Shown here in pieces: positions 40,435 through 43,587 of a stretch of 43,587 nucleotides of DNA. The stretch's first letter is position 1. Every line of letters starts with the position of its first letter. Both the position numbers and the translations under genes were made by a program. The notes beneath the pieces were generated by a model that was given only the letters and a program-made list of their open reading frames with translations, made no database searches and was not told where the DNA came from. The stretch comes from Herbidospora sakaeratensis (GTDB taxonomy: Bacteria > Actinomycetota > Actinomycetes > Streptosporangiales > Streptosporangiaceae). The stretch is from the NCBI RefSeq assembly GCF_001570525.1, contig NZ_BBXC01000025.1, positions 102,478-146,064 on the forward strand, read 5' to 3'.

Positions 40435-40836
40435 ATGCGGATATTTCTGGTCATGGGCGCGGTGCTGGCCGGGCTCCTCGTCGCGGCGGCTCCGGCCGCC
40501 GCCGACACCTGGCACTGGGGGCCGGTGAAGTCGGCCGACGGCAAGGGCCGGGTCACGAACGGGAAGATCGTCTCCACCGCCACGGGTCTCAAGATCACCG
40601 GGCGGCTCCACGACGCCACGGCGGGCGGTTCGTGTTCATGGGTGCGGTTCCGGTACCTGACCGATGGCGGCAAAACGGTGTACAAGTCGTACAAGACCTG
40701 TAAGGCCGGATGGAGCACGGTCACCCTCAAAACCGGACACGTTCTCAGCGTCGAGGCGCGGGTCTGCCGGGGCACGGCCACGGCGGTCACCGGGCGTTGC
40801 TCCGCTTATGAGGGGGTCTGGGCGCAGGGCGGCTGA
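40435..40836 (+). CDS. Small secreted protein, unknown function
   Basis: A 133-aa predicted secreted protein. Residues 1-24 are a Sec signal peptide (MRIFLVMGAVLAGLLVAAAPAAA, cleavage after AAA). The mature 110 residues (DTWHWGPVKSADGKGRVTNGKI, then alternating short beta-like segments) contain four Cys (GGSCSW, YKTCKAG, ARVCRG, GRCSAY), which could form two disulfides. I recognise no family. The beta-rich pattern with TWHWGPV and VYKSYKTCKAG is reminiscent of small extracellular beta-sandwich proteins of actinomycetes. It lies 41 bp after the MetE-like gene and 61 bp before ligA. Confidence 0.75.
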   Translation: MRIFLVMGAVLAGLLVAAAPAAADTWHWGPVKSADGKGRVTNGKIVSTATGLKITGRLHDATAGGSCSWVRFRYLTDGGKTVYKSYKTCKAGWSTVTLKTGHVLSVEARVCRGTATAVTGRCSAYEGVWAQGG

Positions 40837-40885
40837 GCACGGGAAAGTCGGTCGGCGGCGATAGGTTTTCCCTGAGTCGCGATGA

Positions 40886-43090
<2,205 letters not shown>

Positions 43091-43111
43091 CCGGTCCCCG
43101 CGGGCATGGAA

Positions 43112-43154
43112 GAGGCCACCCGTTCCGGGCTTCTGGGCCGGAACGAGTGGCCTC
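43112..43154. terminator. Bidirectional terminator between ligA and CBM2 gene
   Basis: GAGGCCAC-C-CGTTCCGG and CCGGAACG-A-GTGGCCTC form a 17-bp stem with one mismatch and a 9-nt loop, 21 bp past the ligA stop. It lies between convergent genes. Confidence 0.85.
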
Positions 43155-43207
43155 GGTCTGCGGGGGTGCTCGGGTGTGGTTCGGCGCAGCCCGCAGAGTT
43201 CAGGGGA

Positions 43208-43587
43208 CTACAGCGCCGTGCAGGTCACCGACGGGACGTTGTTGGTGCTGCCGGAGTTGGCCGTGAAGCCGAAGTTCGTGCTGGCGTTCGGGGCGAGGTT
43301 GCCGTTCCAGTTGAGGTTGGTCACCTGGACGTTGCCGCCCGACTGGGTGTGGCTGCCGCTCCACAACTGGGTGATGGTCTGGCCGTTGGCGAACGTCCAG
43401 TTCACCCGCCAGCCGGTGAGTCCGACGCTGCCGCTGTTGCGGACCGCGACCTCGGCCTGGAAGCCGCCGCCCCACGGGTTGATGATCCGGTAGGTCGCCG
43501 CGCACGCCTTACCGCCCGGGGTGGGCGTCGGGGTGGGGGTCGGGGTGGGGGTCGGCGTGGGCGTCGGGGTCGGGGTGGGGGTCGGCG
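43208..43587 (-). CDS. CBM2-bearing secreted protein, C-terminal fragment (cut by window end)
   Basis: The last 125 or so residues of a larger secreted protein. Residues start in a Thr-Pro linker, about 11 TP repeats, then a CBM2-type carbohydrate-binding module: CAATYRIINPWGGGFQAEV, VRNSGSVGLTGWRVNWTFANGQ, LWSGSHTQSG, VTNLNWNGNLAPNASTNFGF, ending in CTAL. Surface aromatic residues (W in NPW, W in WSG, W in LNWN) are those used for cellulose binding in family 2, and the two Cys at either end would form its disulfide. The catalytic part lies beyond base 43587. The product is probably a glycosidase or lytic polysaccharide monooxygenase. Confidence 0.88.
   Translation of the reverse strand, partial: PTPTPTPTPTPTPTPTPTPTPTPGGKACAATYRIINPWGGGFQAEVAVRNSGSVGLTGWRVNWTFANGQTITQLWSGSHTQSGGNVQVTNLNWNGNLAPNASTNFGFTANSGSTNNVPSVTCTAL
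43519..43587 (-). repeat. Thr-Pro linker minisatellite
   Basis: GT(G/C)GG(G/C)-type 6-bp units encode alternating Thr and Pro on the minus strand. Such linkers join catalytic and CBM domains. A similar Pro/Ser/Thr linker lies in the chitinase at 12960-13065. In-frame coding repeat, not CRISPR. Confidence 0.85.

Noticed and set aside
43519-43587. GT-rich repeats at the window end considered as CRISPR or simple satellite
   Set aside because: In-frame Thr-Pro linker of a CBM2 protein.

Overview
The window is very GC-rich, has tightly packed genes and uses many GTG starts. It looks like the chromosome of a high-GC actinomycete. The gene set (KstR-like regulator with steroid thiolase and acyl-CoA dehydrogenases, GlgE alpha-glucan operon, CBM2-linked secreted chitinase, ETF/cysteine desulfurase/MnmA/LigA block) would fit Streptosporangiales or a relative, but the family assignment is inference. 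I see no rRNA, tRNA, CRISPR, transposase or phage gene.

Layout. (1) 38-4792: a compact steroid side-chain locus with FadA5-like thiolase, KstR-like TetR repressor, FadE28/FadE29-like acyl-CoA dehydrogenase pair and a shortened MaoC-like protein. It carries three KstR-type palindromes. (2) 4797-6197: an unusual sigma-factor-like protein with a C-terminal membrane anchor. (3) 6387-10108: an OpuC-type osmoprotectant ABC transporter with a coupled flavin-reductase-domain protein. (4) 10105-13461: SppA-type peptidase and a secreted CBM2-GH18 chitinase. (5) 13609-23917: the glgE-treS-mak-glgB operon, with glgP divergent. Together these convert trehalose to maltose, maltose 1-phosphate and branched alpha-glucan, and degrade the glucan. 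(6) 24028-27075: four translationally coupled genes (small coiled-coil protein, DppA D-aminopeptidase, Tat-exported FAD amine oxidase, YbaK-type deacylase). (7) 27182-32799: three tandem Ser/Thr kinases whose tails are polytopic membrane domains. Two of the linkers carry repeated Thr-Arg motifs. (8) 32955-43090: a block resembling the mycobacterial fixA-fixB-iscS-trmU-Rv3015c-ligA neighbourhood (etfB, etfA, cysteine desulfurase, DUF695-like gene, mnmA, MBL-fold hydrolase, MetE-C-like protein, small secreted protein, ligA). (9) 43208-43587: the C-terminal end of a second CBM2 protein, cut by the window edge.

Regulation visible in the sequence: strong hairpin terminators follow glgP, glgB, etfA, ligA and the chitinase gene. 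At least seven genes have a TANNNT hexamer 6-9 bp before the start codon, which suggests leaderless or nearly leaderless transcripts. Several palindromes look like operators.

Most worth a second look: the repeat-bearing kinase trio; the four-gene D-peptide/amine-oxidase/deacylase operon; the membrane-anchored sigma-like protein; and the apparently reduced igr-type steroid locus, whose hydratase-like gene lacks the catalytic Asp/His segment. None of these can be proven novel without database searches.
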